Positions 30,064-41,051 of a stretch of 64,000 nt of DNA are shown here, in pieces. The position numbers and the translations under genes were made by a program. The stretch spans positions 48,080,505 through 48,144,504 of the forward strand of contig OZ020195.1 in the NCBI GenBank assembly GCA_963971165.1. Reading direction: 5' to 3'. Every line of letters starts with the position of its first letter. The first letter of the stretch is position 1. Origin of the DNA: Philopedon plagiatum (lineage: Eukaryota; Arthropoda; Insecta; Coleoptera; Curculionidae). The notes beneath the pieces are model-generated. The model was not told the DNA's origin and ran no database searches. It saw only the letters and a program-made list of their open reading frames with translations.

Positions 30064-30634
30064 TTATATAGGCGAAAATGTGCACGACTTTCCAGTTGGA
30101 TTGCTTGGGTTTTCTATCAGAGCTTTTCTTAACACATACAAACGACATATTATGGAAACGGTGCATATGCTCATAAGACAGCCTAGACAGCCGAGTAAAA
30201 TTACAATATTGTTCCCTACTTGAGATTCGTTAACAGAAACCATTGCTTCTTTCCCTTTGAACTCACCCAGTTGGTTAGACGTGATTTTCGCAGTCTCACT
30301 AAACCTTTTATCTAAATTGTTTCTTGTTTTCCAGTCATTACTTGTGTAAATGGACTTTGCCGCTCCTATAGTAGACCAATTCGCACTTTCCCTTAGGGTT
30401 CTGTTGAAAAATTCAAGTCTCAACTTGTACTGCAAATAATTCGCCGTGGAACGCTGGAACTGTTTCGTTGTGTATTTGTTTGTACAGACACGGCGTCCAA
30501 GATCCGTTAGTGGAAAAATTTTGCGCTTCAAATTGAACAAAGACATTCGTTACTTGTGGCGGTTTATGAACGTAAAAAACATTTTGAACTACCGCCACTA
30601 ACATTACAAAGTTCGAACTAAGAAAAGAAACCAT
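30064..30634 (-). pseudogene. unrecognised membrane glycoprotein gene with frame change
   Basis: The ATG at 30634 opens MVSFLSSNFVMLVAVVQNVF, a signal-peptide-like start. N-glycosylation sequons follow (NFS, NGS, NET). The frame ends at 30413, but an overlapping frame (30064-30546) carries the likely continuation: more sequons (NRT, NES), then a membrane span (NIVILLGCLGCLMSICTVSI) and a short tail. Together this describes a type I membrane protein of about 190 residues broken by one frame change between about 30410 and 30450. No family was recognised. A TATA box lies about 40 bp upstream. Confidence 0.6.
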
Positions 30635-30672
30635 GATCGCAAACTCTGAAGCTAGACGATCCGACGACCGCG

Positions 30673-30680
30673 CTTTTATA
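30673..30680 (-). promoter_or_regulatory. TATA box upstream of membrane glycoprotein gene
   Basis: The minus strand reads GTATAAAAGCG about 40 nt before the ATG at 30634, in the short gap between helicase 2 and this gene. This is the spacing expected of an insect-type RNA polymerase II early promoter. No clear CAGT initiator was found. Confidence 0.45.
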
Positions 30681-30830
30681 CAAGTTCACGAATCCGATAA
30701 GCACTTCCCTCTTACGCTTTATCATTACGAAGCCCACATCTTCCGTTTGGGCACCAAAAACCCACATTTTCACACAATAGTCTGCGATAAATTGTCTCAA
30801 GTCGGGCCCAAATCTCGTTTCTGGGCATCG

Positions 30831-32686
30831 CTATAACAGTTGTAAATTTTTCAAACTAGTTGCTCGTGATAGACACACATAGGCCTCGGATCGCGACATA
30901 TAGTCCATTTCGATAAATACAAATCCTTTAAAGGTGCTACCCTGACAACGGTGCGTGGATACGGCCAAGTCCAGTAACAAGGGAAACCCGAAACGTACAT
31001 GTTCTCGACCATAAAGAGAGTATTGATGAAACGTGCGATACAATGTTAAAATTGTGCCATCGTTTTCGTCTTCAATGTCCACAGAAATTACGACGGTTCG
31101 GTGATGTTCTTCTTTACGATTAATTTTTGTCAATCGAAATCTTGTTCCTTTCGGTTTACAAGTGTCTACGAGACAAACGTACGGCGCCCCAACTTGTAAG
31201 GCAACCGTAATATCGTTTTCGCTAAGCCGGTCGTCGTTGAAATTTTTTACGTAGCATCGTTCCAAATAGGTGTCCGTCTCGAATAGAACATATCGAAGTT
31301 TGATCAGCGACATGTTAATTAGTAAAACGTTACTATTAAACTTGGAGATAAATTTAAAGTCTCTAAACGATCCGTCCAAGTTGAAAAGTTTTGTCAAATT
31401 AATGTCTAGATTTTCTAGCGACCGAATAATCTTCTCGTTGACAGAATCGCCAGCTTCAAATTGTCTTAATAGTTCGGTCAAATTTGGATCTTGCGAGCGC
31501 ATATTATTACATTGCTTGATAAACAGCACTCGATCCACGTAACTCAGACAATTGTACAGATCGTGTTCGTAGGCACCGATAGCAGATAATTGATTAACGT
31601 CGCCCACTAACAAAACGATCAAACACATTCGAGCGGCAAATCGAGTAAGTTCACGAAGTAATGCCGAAGGGATCAAGGAAACTTCATCAATAAATATGAT
31701 ATCGTACGTTTCATCGCCGCTGTCAAAGTGATCGCAATTTAACTTTTTCTCCGAACTATTGCCGGTCGTCAGATCTTCCGTTACTTCGACATATTCGGGG
31801 AACGACCAATGAAAACCTTTCATGAGAAATTTACAAATTGCTTGTGCCGTAACGCCATACGCATGGCCCTCGGCAACAAGTTTTTTGGTCGTCGCCAAAT
31901 AGAGGACTTTTTACGTTTGAGAAAATGCAACGTGGTCGTTTTACCGGAACCCGCAACACTATTGACCAATATTATTACATTTTGTTCGTTTGATTGGGTT
32001 TGTTGACGTCGCCGATCCACAATATTTTCAACTTGCTTGACAATATTGGCCTGATCTTCGTTGGGTATCAAACTGATCTTCGTTGGAGTTTGCATGCCAT
32101 TTCTCCTTTCATATGACCGTGCCAAGTTTGGACCATTTCCACAACATGTCGTTTGGAGAAAAATGCTAGCACACTGGCGAAGCGATATACGATAAAATCG
32201 GTCCGATTCTAATTTTACCTCGAACGCTTTGATAAGCTTATCAAATATTGTCTTCATACCTTTACCCGTAAACATATTACGGTCAATTACTATCGACCAA
32301 TCCACGGTGTCTGAATGATAACTAAAATCGGAACAACAATTAAACTTGACATTCTGCAATTGACGTGAGATATCCTCATGTTTGATTACTGTTCCAGGTA
32401 TCGAAAGTCGAGGAAGTTTGGATCTGGTAACGTCGTCATCATTGGCATCGTCGTTTCCCTTTTCCATGTACACTACATAGGGCGAAGAGGCATCTACTCG
32501 AACCAAGGAATCAATTACAATTTCACCTTGAAAATTAAAGTACCAACGCATTTGAAGATGATTTCGACCATTCTCGTTGGCAAAATACTTTGCCGCCTGA
32601 AACACTTTGGCCTGATAGGCAAAGCAACTGGATTTTTTCTTTTCGTCTAGTTTGGTCGGAAAATCGAAACCTGCTAATGTATACAT
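30831..32686 (-). pseudogene. helicase 2: nudivirus-type helicase 2 (SF1, Pif1/RecD-like), one frame change
   Basis: The first frame (from ATG at 32686) carries a 240-residue N-terminal region and Walker A (VNSVAGSGKTTTLHFL, near 31940). The second frame (to 30831) carries Walker B (YDIIFIDEVSLI), motif III (LVGDVNQLSAIG), and the late motifs STHRCQGSTFKGF and YVCLSRATSL. Those motifs in that order define an SF1 DNA helicase, expected to act in viral DNA replication or repair. The frame changes in a T-run at 31908-31912 (A-run on the coding strand), so this is either a single lesion or a homopolymer sequencing error. The upstream neighbour vp91 is divergent, and their start codons overlap. 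Confidence 0.85.
32677..32686. promoter_or_regulatory. 10-bp palindrome forming both divergent start codons
   Basis: ATGTATACAT is its own reverse complement: it supplies ATG-TAT-ACA (Met-Tyr-Thr) to vp91 on the plus strand and the same three codons to helicase 2 on the minus strand. If both starts are right, each gene's promoter and leader must lie inside the other's coding sequence. Confidence 0.55.
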
Positions 32687-34368
32687 TGCAAAAGTTTATT
32701 CCCGCAAGACAATTGGACGATATAAGACTGCACAAATTTATGACGGAAGTTTCGGGCAACATACAATTAACGACCATTCCGGCCATCACGAATATCGGTA
32801 GAGTATGTGTATTTCCATTTTGTCTCATTAAACAAACGATAGACTGGAATACGGTTCTTTATTCCTTTAATCTAGAACCGGGTGACGGTATAATTTACGA
32901 TCACGGCCATTGGCGAGCCCAATCTTATACGTACAACTTTGAAGGGACCAAATTGTATCGTACCGATACCTTTACACACGAACGGCAACTTTTCCTCGAA
33001 TTTAATCTAGGCAAAAATTTCGAATTAGCGAACGACGATCAAATTGTATCAAAGCCCTATTGCGAACAACCAGGCCGGATACCAATTATTCAAAGTGCCT
33101 TTAGCCGTTTCTATAAAACACAAACTCTGGGCGAAAATCTCTATCAGTATGTATATTAGTTCTGTAAGGAACAGGGATCTCAACCCGATCTTGTTCTTTG
33201 CCAAAATCAAAAATTCGATTCGGCACTAGTTTCATGTCGTAGTTGGACCGAATGCGAAACCCAAGCGGACAATTATATTTGGTCGGACGTAAAAGACGCT
33301 ACGAAATATTATCAATGCCAGGGGGGTGTTTTAGTACACGGCACTTGTCCCAAATCGAATCCCTTCTTTAACGGTTTACGTTGCATGAATCCAGTTTGTA
33401 AACCGTTTCTAGAATATGACAAAGACGACGATGTATGTCGCGTACCTCACGATAGCACTTCCTTTTTCATTTGTAAAAGATTGGAAGCGACAAAAATTAC
33501 TTGCCCACAAGGTGTCGATTCGTCGGGCATTAGTTGTCTTTACGGCTGTAAAGGCTCATAGGTATTTGTAAAAAAATATATGGAAACGTTACAGGTCACA
33601 CCTCAAAGGATACTTGTTGGGCAAACGGCTTGTTATAACGGTAAAGTGATTGCCACAAGTTGTGCCTCACATTTGAAACGTAAAACGGTGCTGGAAGACG
33701 GCAAATTGTATTACTACTGGGCGCCAAAGTATCATTTGGTAAAAGGTAATTATATACGGTATACTGAAAAACCACCCAAAAACCAAATGGTAATATTTCC
33801 CGATGGTCCCGATCCTGCAATCGCTTCACATACTACCGGCACCGGTCAAACTATATCGAAAATTATTCCGTACGAAACCTTTGCTTCGTTCGAATCCGAT
33901 CGAACTCGTTACTATAATGCCGATGGATTTCCGTACAAAGGGGTACTTTTCTATTTCGGATCGCAAAAGTACATTTTGGATGAAAAATTCTTAACGGTCC
34001 CTCCAAATACCAACTTTGTACTAAATAATAGTTTGAACGGAGTTTGGATCGAACAATTGACTATTGCACAAGCGAAAGAACAAGACATCTGGATGGAAGA
34101 TAAAGCAAACGATTGCGATTTCGGTATAGATTTTCCCGGTTTACATTATGTTAATAAAACGGGCAAGGGAATGTGTCTAGACGGTAAACCCACTCTAAAT
34201 ATTTGTGCCGATCACGGTATGATTCTATTTCCTGACGGATGCGGATACTTTGACAATTCTATAGTATTCACCGTCGGTGACAAGGTAAAAGAAATGGCCC
34301 AATCCACGGGTAAAAAAATCAGTGGAACGTATAAAGGAATTTATAGCGCCACCAATTCTTTATGGTAG
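32677..34368 (+). pseudogene. vp91: vp91 / PIF-8 homologue with two in-frame stops
   Basis: One continuous frame of 563 codons is interrupted only by TAG at 33157-33159 and TAG at 33559-33561. Residues about 160-295 are cysteine-rich with peritrophin-like (chitin-binding type 2) spacing: SCRSWTECET, YIWSDVKDATKYYQCQGG, GTCPKSNPFFNGLRC, FFICKR. The C-terminal half is the conserved VP91 block. VP91/PIF-8 is a virion envelope/nucleocapsid protein needed for oral infection and part of the PIF complex. It is shorter than typical baculovirus VP91 and no N-terminal membrane anchor is evident, so the start at 32677 may not be original. The last 284 bp are the segment reused in the tandem units. Confidence 0.75.
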
Positions 34369-34459
34369 ATGGGCGCAAAACACTAGCATTTCTATTTACT
34401 TGTTACTATTTAGTTTTACTAATGCCAACGTGCCAGTAAGTTACCGTTTGATTATAATA

Positions 34460-36076
34460 ATGCCAACAGACGCGATGGTAAACAAAGTGCTACCCCAAGA
34501 GGCAGATTATTTAGACATGGCCACCTACGCGGCACAACGTAACAAACTTTTTCTAGCCGAACAAATGGCAATCAAATACCCCGAAATTTTCAGTTGGTGT
34601 GATATAGTAATACGGCCCGCCATCAGTCCTCACGATTACGAGTATGAAGAACAGTTTGCCGACTGGGCCATATGGGTTGATTGGACTTGGACCGAGACGG
34701 GTTGCACGAAAATTAGCTGCAATCCCCGCGGTCAAAATTTCGATTGTACGGCCGAGAGTACACCTTTCGCTTTTCGTTCGGGTGATACGACGTGGACATC
34801 CTGTGAACCGGCTTGTTTCTTTCGAAATGATTTACAATCGACAAATGTGGGCGTGCATTCATTACAAACACAGTACCATAAAGGAAAATGCTATTGGGTC
34901 ATGAATGCTATTCACGCTTGGTTGCCCGATCATACCGTTCGATCTAATGCTAGATATGCGCGCCGAATTAATACTCTTGCCACTGGTTTCGAAGTATCAT
35001 ACGAAAGCGATGAGTACGACATTCCCACGATTAAAGGTCGAATAAACCAATACTATTGCGACGCCTTCTTGCAAAAATTAAAGGGGAACGATTGCGAGGA
35101 ACCGTGGTGGAGCGACGTACTCGGATATACATTTATGGGCCAGTTTAGTAAAATTTTTACAAGACATTCACCCGAATGCCGGCGAGCGATATCAAATTTC
35201 GCTGAAACCTAATACGAAAAATGTACCGTCCCATTTACTGAATAAACACGACTGGAACTTGCACATTAATCAAGATTTTAAGGCCATTAAACCGAATGTA
35301 CTGTTGAGTGATTTAGGTTTTACAACAATCATGTTAACGCCAGCAAAACGAGGCCATTACATGTTTCATAGCAAGGGCGGTATAATTGAGCGATTTTTAT
35401 TTTACGATTCCGTGGAATGTGTCGCTCTTTGTCCCGTAATCAATATCTTCAAATGTTAGCGCCCTTGGATCAAAATGAAAATGACAGTAGGGGTAGAAGA
35501 ATGCGCCGAGATATTACAAGTACGCCGACGATCGACTACTGTGATTCGATAGGGGATCGTTTTAGCACTACTGCCGCTTTACTAATACAAGTGTTTGTTC
35601 AAAAGGAATTTTACATACAGATCGGTACAGATTTCTCTTGGGCTTTGCTTAGTCGTAAATTGGGTCCCGTTTTCAAGGAGCTATTGAGTAAAGCATTTTC
35701 CACAATGTCCACGTTATTACCGGAGAATTCGGTTCGTATAATCGACACTATAGCCGGTCATTTAATGGGACAAATAGCCGCCCACATACTAGTGAATTTT
35801 TCGGCAAAATTCGTTTTAATGATGAGCAAACTAGCAGTGGCGGGCGGAAGTGTAATTGGCATTATCGCCGACATTGCTTTAGTTTTGGATTTTTTGGTAA
35901 TGTTCGGTTGGGATCCGCTCGGACTGCAAAATCAAATGGACTCTCGAATCTCGGATATGTTACGCGAACAGGCCATTGTGGCACGATACAAAACGGGCGA
36001 TCCTAATTGTGAAATTGAATCGTCTTCCTTGACACAATATATACTGAATGAAAAAATCGGTTCAGATACGACAAAG
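34460..36076 (+). pseudogene. p74: p74 / PIF-0 homologue, best copy, C-terminus lost to array
   Basis: The ATG at 34460 (MPTDAMVNKVLPQEADYLDM) opens the P74 N-terminal domain (AEQMAIKYPEIFSWCDIVIR; CEPACFF; YHKGKCYWVMNAIHAWLPD). After ..DVLGYTF the frame changes (about 35130-35205), continues (HDWNLHINQDFKAIKPNVLL) and changes back near 35410-35430, so the two shifts compensate. The rest (SWALLSRKLGPVFKEL; IIADIALVLDFLVMFGWDPL) is in the original frame up to the array. At about 539 codons it lacks roughly the last 100 or more residues, including the C-terminal membrane region. P74 is the virion envelope protein for binding midgut cells. The shifts are in every copy in the window. Confidence 0.88.
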
Positions 36077-36817
36077 TCCCTGCTCCCTGCTCCCTGATCT
36101 CTGCTCTCTGCTCTCTGGTCCCTGCTCCTTGCGCCCTGCTCCCTGCTCCCTGCTCCCTGCTCTCTGCTCTCTGCTCTCTGCTCCCTGCTCCCTGCTCCCT
36201 GCTCCCTGCTTCCTGCTCCCTGCTCCCTGCTGCTTGCTCCCTGCTCCCTGCTCCCTGCTCCCTGCTGTCTGCTCCCTGCTCCTTGCTCCCTGCTCCCTGC
36301 TCCCTGCTCCCTGCTCCCTTCTCCCTGCTCTCTGCTCCCTGCTCCTCACTCCCTGCTCCCTGCTCCCTGTTCCCTGCTCCCTGCTCTCTTCTCCCTGCTC
36401 CCTGCTCCCTGTTCCCCGCTCCCTGATCTCTGCTCTCTGCTTTCTGCTCTCTGCTCCCTGCTCCTTGCTCCCTGCTCCCTGCTCCCTGCTCCCTGCTCCC
36501 TGCTCCCTGCTCTTTGGTCTCTGATCCCTGCTCCCTGCTCCCTGCTTCCTGCTCCCTGCTCCTTGCTCCCTGCTCCCTGCTCCCTGCTCTCTGCTCCCTG
36601 CTCCCTGCTCCTTGCTCCTTGCTCCTTGCTCCCTGCTCCCTGCTCCCTGCTCCCCGCTCCCTGCTCCCTGCTCCCTGTTCCCTGCTCCCTGCTCTCTTCT
36701 CCCTGCTCCCTGCTCCCTGCTCTCTGCTCCCTGCTCCCTGCTCTCTGCTCTCTGCTCTCTGCTTCCTGCTCCCTGCTCCCTGCTCCTTGCTCCCTGCTCC
36801 CTGCTCTCTGCTCTCTG
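36077..36817 (+). repeat. heptamer array A6, (CTCCCTG)n
   Basis: Right-copy equivalent of A1, with the same length (741 bp) and variant order. It joins p74 (..acaaag) to mid-vp91 (gacatctgg..). Confidence 0.97.
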
Positions 36818-37105
36818 GACATCTGGATCGAAGATAAAGCAAACGATTGCGATTTCGGTATAGATTTTCCCGGTTTACATTATGTTAATAAAACGGGCAA
36901 GGGAATGTGTCTAGACGGTAAACCCACTCTAAATATTTGTGCCGATCACGGTATGATTCTATTTCCTGGCGGATGCGGATACATTGACAATTCTATAGTA
37001 TTCACCGTCGGTGACAAGGTAAAAGAAATGGCCCAATCCATCACGGGTAAAAAAATCAGTGGAACGTATAAAGGAATTTATAGCGCCACCAATTCTTTAT
37101 GGTAG
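36818..37105 (+). pseudogene. vp91: vp91/PIF-8 3' fragment (right copy, unit b)
   Basis: Same as 795-1080 (offset 36023): the last ~94 codons of vp91 emerging from array A6, ending ..SATNSLW stop. Confidence 0.8.
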
Positions 37106-37196
37106 ATGGGCGCAAAACACGAGCATTTCTTTTTACTTGTTACTATTTAGTTTTACTAATGCCAACGTGCCAGTAAGTTACCGTTTGATTATAATA

Positions 37197-37766
37197 ATGC
37201 CAACAGACGCGATGGTAAACAAAGTGCTACCCCAAGAGGCAGATTATTTAGACATGGCCACCTAGGCGGCACAACGTAACAATCTTTTTCTAGCCGAACA
37301 AATGGCAATCAAATACCCCGAAATTTTCAGTTGGTGTGATATAGTAATACGGCCCGCCATCAGTCCTCACGATTACGAGTATGAAGAACAGTTTGCCGAC
37401 TGGGCCATATGGGTTGATTGGACTTGGGCCGAGACGGGTTGCACGAAAATTAGCTGCAATCCCCGCGGTCAAAATTTCGATTGTACGGCCGACAGTACAC
37501 CTTTCGCTTTTCGTTCGGGTGATACGACGTGGACATCCTGTGAACCGGCTTGTTTCTTTCGAAATGATTTACCATCGACAAATGTGGGCGTGCATTCATT
37601 ACAAACACAGTACCATAAAGGAAAATGCTATTGGGTCATGAATGCTATTCACGCTTGGATGACCGATCGTACCGTTCGATCTAATGCTAGATTTGCGCGC
37701 CGAATTAATACTCTTGCCACCGGTTTCGACGTATCATACGAAAGCGATGAGTACGACATTGCCACG
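37197..37766 (+). pseudogene. p74: p74 N-terminal fragment (right copy, unit b)
   Basis: Same as 1174-1743, with the shared TAG at 37263-37265. It is interrupted by an errantivirus LTR. Confidence 0.85.
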
Positions 37767-38030
37767 AGTTAACTTATCTAAACCAGGAAATCTGTTTTTA
37801 AAAAACGTTTTTATTTCTGAAAATACAAAATACGAAAATTAGTGCTTTACAGCTTATGTCTATTCTTTACGAATGCTAAACTCTGACTGACTGTAAAACA
37901 CTATCACAACAATAAAAGTATAAATTATGCTGTCGTTGCAATTTAATAATGTCTATATAGCAAGTATGGTGGTTGTTGTGGCGACATAACTCCTCCCCTC
38001 GGAGATTCAACTTCACGGTTATCGGGGTAG
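37767..38030 (-). mobile_element. errantivirus LTR plus internal scrap (right copy)
   Basis: Same structure as 1744-2007: 225-bp LTR, purine tract, about 40 bp of internal sequence, then a return to p74. Confidence 0.85.
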
Positions 38031-39097
38031 TACGAAAGCGATGAGTACGACAGTCCCACGATTAAAGGTCGAATAAACCAATACTATTGCGACGCCTTCT
38101 TGCAAAAATTAAAGGGGAACGATTGCGAGGAACCGTGGTGGAGCGACGTACTCGGATATACATTTATGGGCCAGTTTAGTAAAATTTTTACAAGACATTC
38201 ACCCGAATGCCGGCGAGCGATATCAAATTTCGCTGAAACCTAATACGAAAAATGTACCGTCCCATTTACTGAATAAACACGACTGGAACTTGCACATTAA
38301 TCAAGATTTTAAGGCCATTAAACCGAATGTACTGTTGAGTGATTTAGGTTTTACAACAATCATGTTAACGCCAGCAAAACGAGGCCATTACATGTTTCAT
38401 AGCAAGGTCGGTATAATTGAGCGATTTTTATTTTACGATTCCGTGGAATGTGTCGCTCTTTGTACCGTAATCAATATCTTCAAATGTTAGCGCCCTTGGA
38501 TCAAAATGAAAATGACAGTAGGGGTAGAAGAATGCGCCGAGATATTACAAGTACGCCGACGATCGACTACTGGGATTCGATAGGGGATCGTTTTAGCACT
38601 ACTGCCGCTTTACTAATACAAGTGTTTGTTCAAAAGGAATTTTACATACAGATCGGTACAGATTTCTCTTGGGCTTTGCTTAGTCGTAAATTGGGTCCCG
38701 TTTTCAAGGAGCTATTGAGTAAAGCATTTTCCACAATGTCCACGTTATTACCGGAGAATTCGGTTCGTATAATCGACACTATAGCCGGTCATTTAATGGG
38801 ACAAATAGCCGCCCACATACTAGTGAATTTTTCGGCAAAATTCGTTTTAATGATGAGCAAACTAGCAGTGGCGGGCGCAAGTGTAATTGGCATTATCGCC
38901 GACTTTTGGATTTTTTGGTAATGTTCGGTTGGGATCCGCTCGGACTGCAAAATCAAATGGACTCTCGAATCTCGGATATGTTACGCGAACAGGCCATTGT
39001 GGCACGATACAAAACGGACGATCCTAATTGTGAAATTGATCCGTCTTCCTTGACACAATATATACTGAATGAAAAAATCGGTTCAGATACGACAAAG
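38031..39097 (+). pseudogene. p74: p74 central/C-terminal fragment (right copy, unit b)
   Basis: Same as 2008-3074, including the 10-bp deletion after ..IIAD. It has private differences, such as agtccc for attccc near 38053 and GAC for GGC near 39017 (TDDPN for TGDPN). Confidence 0.85.
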
Positions 39098-39859
39098 TCC
39101 CTGCTCCCTGCTCCCTGGTCTCTGCTCTCTGCTCTCTGCTCCCTGCTCCTTGCGCCCTGCTCCCTGCTCCCTGCTCTCTGCTATCTGCTCTCTGCTCCCT
39201 GCTCCCTGCTCCCTGCTCCCTGCTCCCTGCTCCCTGCTCCTTGCTCCCTGCTCCCTGCTCCCTGCTCCCTGCCCCCTGCTCCCGGCTCCTTGCTCCCTGC
39301 TCCCTGCTCCCTGCTCCCTGCTCCCTGCTCCCTGCTCCCTGCTCCTCACTCCCTGCTCCCTGCTCCCTGTTCCCTGCTCCCTGCTCTCTTCTCCCTGCTC
39401 CCTGCTCCCTGTTCCCCGCTCCCTGATCTCTGCTCTCTGCTTTCTGCTCTCTGCTCCCTGCTCCTTGCTCCCTGCTCCCTGCTCCCTGCTCCCTGCTCTT
39501 TGGTCTCTGATCCCTGCTCCCTGCTCCCTGCTTCCTGCTCCCTGCTCCTTGCTCCCTGCTCCCTGCTCCCTGCTCTCTGCTCCCTGCTCCCTGCTCCTTG
39601 CTCCTTGCTCCCTGCTCCCTGCTCCCTGCTCCCTGTTCCCTGCTCCCTGCTCTCTTCTCCCTGCTCTCTTCTCCCTGCTCCCTGGTCCCTGCTCCCTGCT
39701 CCCTGCTTCCTGCTCTCTGCTCTCTGCTCTCTACTCCCTGCTCCCTGCTCCCTGCTCCCTTCTCTCTGCTCCCTGCTCCCTGCTCTCTGCTCTCTGCTCT
39801 CTGCTCCCTGCTCCCTGCTCCCTGCTCCTTGCTCCCTGCTCCCTGCTCTCTGCTCTCTG
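39098..39859 (+). repeat. heptamer array A7, (CTCCCTG)n
   Basis: Right-copy equivalent of A2, with the same length and variant order. Confidence 0.97.
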
Positions 39860-40138
39860 GACATCTGGATCGAAGATAAAGCAAACGATTGCGATTTCGG
39901 TATAGATTTTCCCGGTTTACATTATGTTAATAAAACGGGCAAGGGAATGTGTCTAGACGGTAAACCCACTCTAAATATTTGTGCCGATCACGGTATGATT
40001 CTATTTCCTGGCGGATGCGGATACATTGACAATTCTATAGTATTCACCGTCGGTGACAAGGTAAAAGAAATGGCCCAATCCATCACGGGTAAAAAAATCA
40101 GTGGAACGTATTTATAGCGCCCCAATTCTTTATGGTAG
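39860..40138 (+). pseudogene. vp91: vp91/PIF-8 3' fragment (right copy, unit c)
   Basis: Same as 3837-4115, with the same small deletions near its end. Confidence 0.8.
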
Positions 40139-40229
40139 ATGGGCGCAAAACACGAGCATTTCTTTTTACTTGTTACTATTTAGTTTTACTAATGCCAACG
40201 TGCCAGTAAGTTACCGTTTGATTATAATA

Positions 40230-40799
40230 ATGCCAACAGACGCGATGGTAAACAAAGTGCTACCCCAAGAGGCAGATTATTTAGACATGGCCACCTAGGC
40301 GGCACAACGTAACAATCTTTTTCTAGCCGAACAAATGGCAATCAAATACCCCGAAATTTTCAGTTGGTGTGATATAGTAATACGGCCCGCCATCAGTCCT
40401 CACGATTACGAGTATGAAGAACAGTTTGCCGACTGGGCCATATGGGTTGATTGGACTTGGGCCGAGACGGGTTGCACGAAAATTAGCTGCAATCCCCGCG
40501 GTCAAAATTTCGATTGTACGGCCGACAGTACACCTTTCGCTTTTCGTTCGGGTGATACGACGTGGACATCCTGTGAACCGGCTTGTTTCTTTCGAAATGA
40601 TTTACCATCGACAAATGTGGGCGTGCATTCATTACAAACACAGTACCATAAAGGAAAATGCTATTGGGTCATGAATGCTATTCACGCTTGGATGACCGAT
40701 CGTACCGTTCGATCTAATGCTAGATTTGCGCGCCGAATTAATACTCTTGCCACCGGTTTCGACGTATCATACGAAAGCGATGAGTACGACATCCCCACG
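40230..40799 (+). pseudogene. p74: p74 N-terminal fragment interrupted by errantivirus (right copy)
   Basis: Same as 4207-4776, with TAG at 40296-40298. It ends at the CACG target site. Confidence 0.87.
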
Positions 40800-41051
40800 A
40801 GTTAACTTATCTAAACCAGGAAATCTGTTTTTAAAAAACGTTTTTATTTCTGAAAATACAAAATACGAAAATTAGTGCTTTACAGCTTATGTCTATTCTT
40901 TACGAATGCTAAACTCTGACTGACTGTAAAACACTATCACAACAATAAAAGTATAAATTATGCTGTCGTTGCAATTTAATAATGTCTATATAGCAAGTAT
41001 GGTGGTTGCTGTGGCGACATAACTCCTCCCCTCGGAGATTCAACTTCACGG

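Noticed and set aside
30633..30836. 67-codon plus-strand frame opposite the helicase 2/glycoprotein gap
   Set aside because: It overlaps the end of helicase 2 and the promoter region of the glycoprotein gene on the other strand. No features support it.
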